Source: Sipunculus nudus
Lineage: Eukaryota; Annelida; Sipuncula; Golfingiida; Sipunculidae
Assembly: GCA_026874595.1 (NCBI GenBank)
Contig: CM049311.1
Span: forward strand, 74,530,953-74,594,952
DNA: 64,000 nucleotides
Direction of reading: 5' to 3'
Part shown: piece after piece, positions 63,347-64,000 of the stretch
How the letters are laid out: each line of letters opens with the position of its first letter
How positions within the stretch are numbered: the stretch's first letter is position 1
Program-made: the position numbers and the translations under genes
The notes under the pieces: generated by a model
The model's database searches: none
Told to the model about the DNA's origin: nothing
What the model saw: the letters and a program-made list of their open reading frames with translations, nothing else

Positions 63347-63370
63347 CCCCCCCCCCCCCCCCCCCCCCCC
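63347..63370. repeat. Poly-C tract
   Basis: About 24 C in a row on the + strand, the longest homopolymer of this kind in the window. Confidence 0.9.
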
Positions 63371-64000
63371 GAAGCTCAGACAGAACCTAAACAAATAATC
63401 CTGAGCATTGGTGGCTTGAAGCCACATAGTTTATCGATGTAAACGCACCCATTGGCCTTTTGCCTGAGTTCATTTAGTACACTATATGGGCGCTGCGTTT
63501 TTTAGTGGTTAACATTTTATATACGCCTACGTAAGCTGACCGACTTCTTGTGAAAAGTGACTGACGTAGGGCTATATTCGAGGTGAAAGACGGCCAGACA
63601 GTCAACAAAGGCTGGGGACCTAGTCATTATAAATAACCTGAGGTTTGGTATGTGCTTGTTACATCCTGCAAATGATCCCCCCCCCCCCGTACTCAACGGT
63701 TAGTGTGCGTTGATAAACTTGCAGGAAACCGGAGTGGAAGGAAATTCGCTAAAAAATAACCTGAGCCCTTGACCGTCTTTAGGCCTTCACAAAAACAGCC
63801 TTGACGTAATTTAACCACTTTTTATATTTCCAAAACGCGTTAAATTCATTCAACCGTGTCAACAGCAGCATGCATTAATCGCACAACGAGGTTAATAATC
63901 CACACGTGTGCGTGTATAAGGGGATGAGAGTACTCTTAAAATCTCGAATTTGCTCTTTATCTTGGTTGCAAAGTTTATATTCCATGCAGGAGTTGGAAAA

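Larger units (their letters stand above)
61101..64000. other. Intergenic sequence without recognised genes
   Basis: Simple repeats are listed separately. Two loosely similar blocks around TTTTTGACCTTGACTTAATTCTTAAGGTC (about 61770) and TTTTTACCTTGACCTAATTGCTAAGGTC (about 62085) suggest an old duplication of a dispersed repeat. No coding sequence is supported. Confidence 0.45.

Overview
The window looks like AT-rich animal DNA, most likely from a lophotrochozoan and probably a bivalve mollusc. The basis is a FoxO gene with the animal intron position, many TACATGTA-like words, long (TA)n and poly-G/poly-C runs, and dispersed repeats that start AGCTCAGCTGA and end near GACCCATGGG..CTTGTTT. That repeat style is familiar from mollusc genomes, but the species cannot be named from this sequence.

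Only one host gene is well supported. The last coding exon of FoxO lies at 10111-11670 on the + strand. It starts inside the forkhead domain at the conserved Asn-Ser-Ile-Arg-His-Asn junction and runs to the stop codon, followed by a 3' UTR with AATAAA signals to about 13254. Positions 1-10110 are therefore most simply the long FoxO intron; the exon encoding the first half of the forkhead domain is not in the window.

Everything else is intergenic or transposon-derived. About 15.7-19.5 kb holds a short pogo/Tc1-like MITE, microsatellites and a 42-copy 39-bp minisatellite (17469-19106). About 19.8-34.9 kb is a dense transposon graveyard. It has several copies of the AGCTCAGCTGA family, a 2.1-kb foldback element with ~0.5-kb inverted arms (23651-25780), and a non-LTR retrotransposon whose endonuclease part is inverted relative to its reverse transcriptase part (26970-29840), the signature of twin priming. 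It also has a broken transposon-type gene with a CxC cysteine cluster and a C48/Ulp1-like protease domain (30090-31355), and a hAT-type MITE with a perfect 8-bp target duplication nested in an older repeat (34059-34620).

From 35 to 64 kb no gene was recognised. That stretch holds a 27-bp minisatellite (39152-39590), a palindromic MITE-like element (42913-43157), an inverted-repeat cluster of alternating purine-pyrimidine sequence (56842-57157), a tRNA-derived SINE-like element (57818-58120), a cluster of TATTGTAATAACGGCC-like words (59808-61100) and many microsatellites.

There is no operon-like co-operation between genes here. The transposon-type coding fragments all carry stops, frameshifts or truncations and are read as dead copies.
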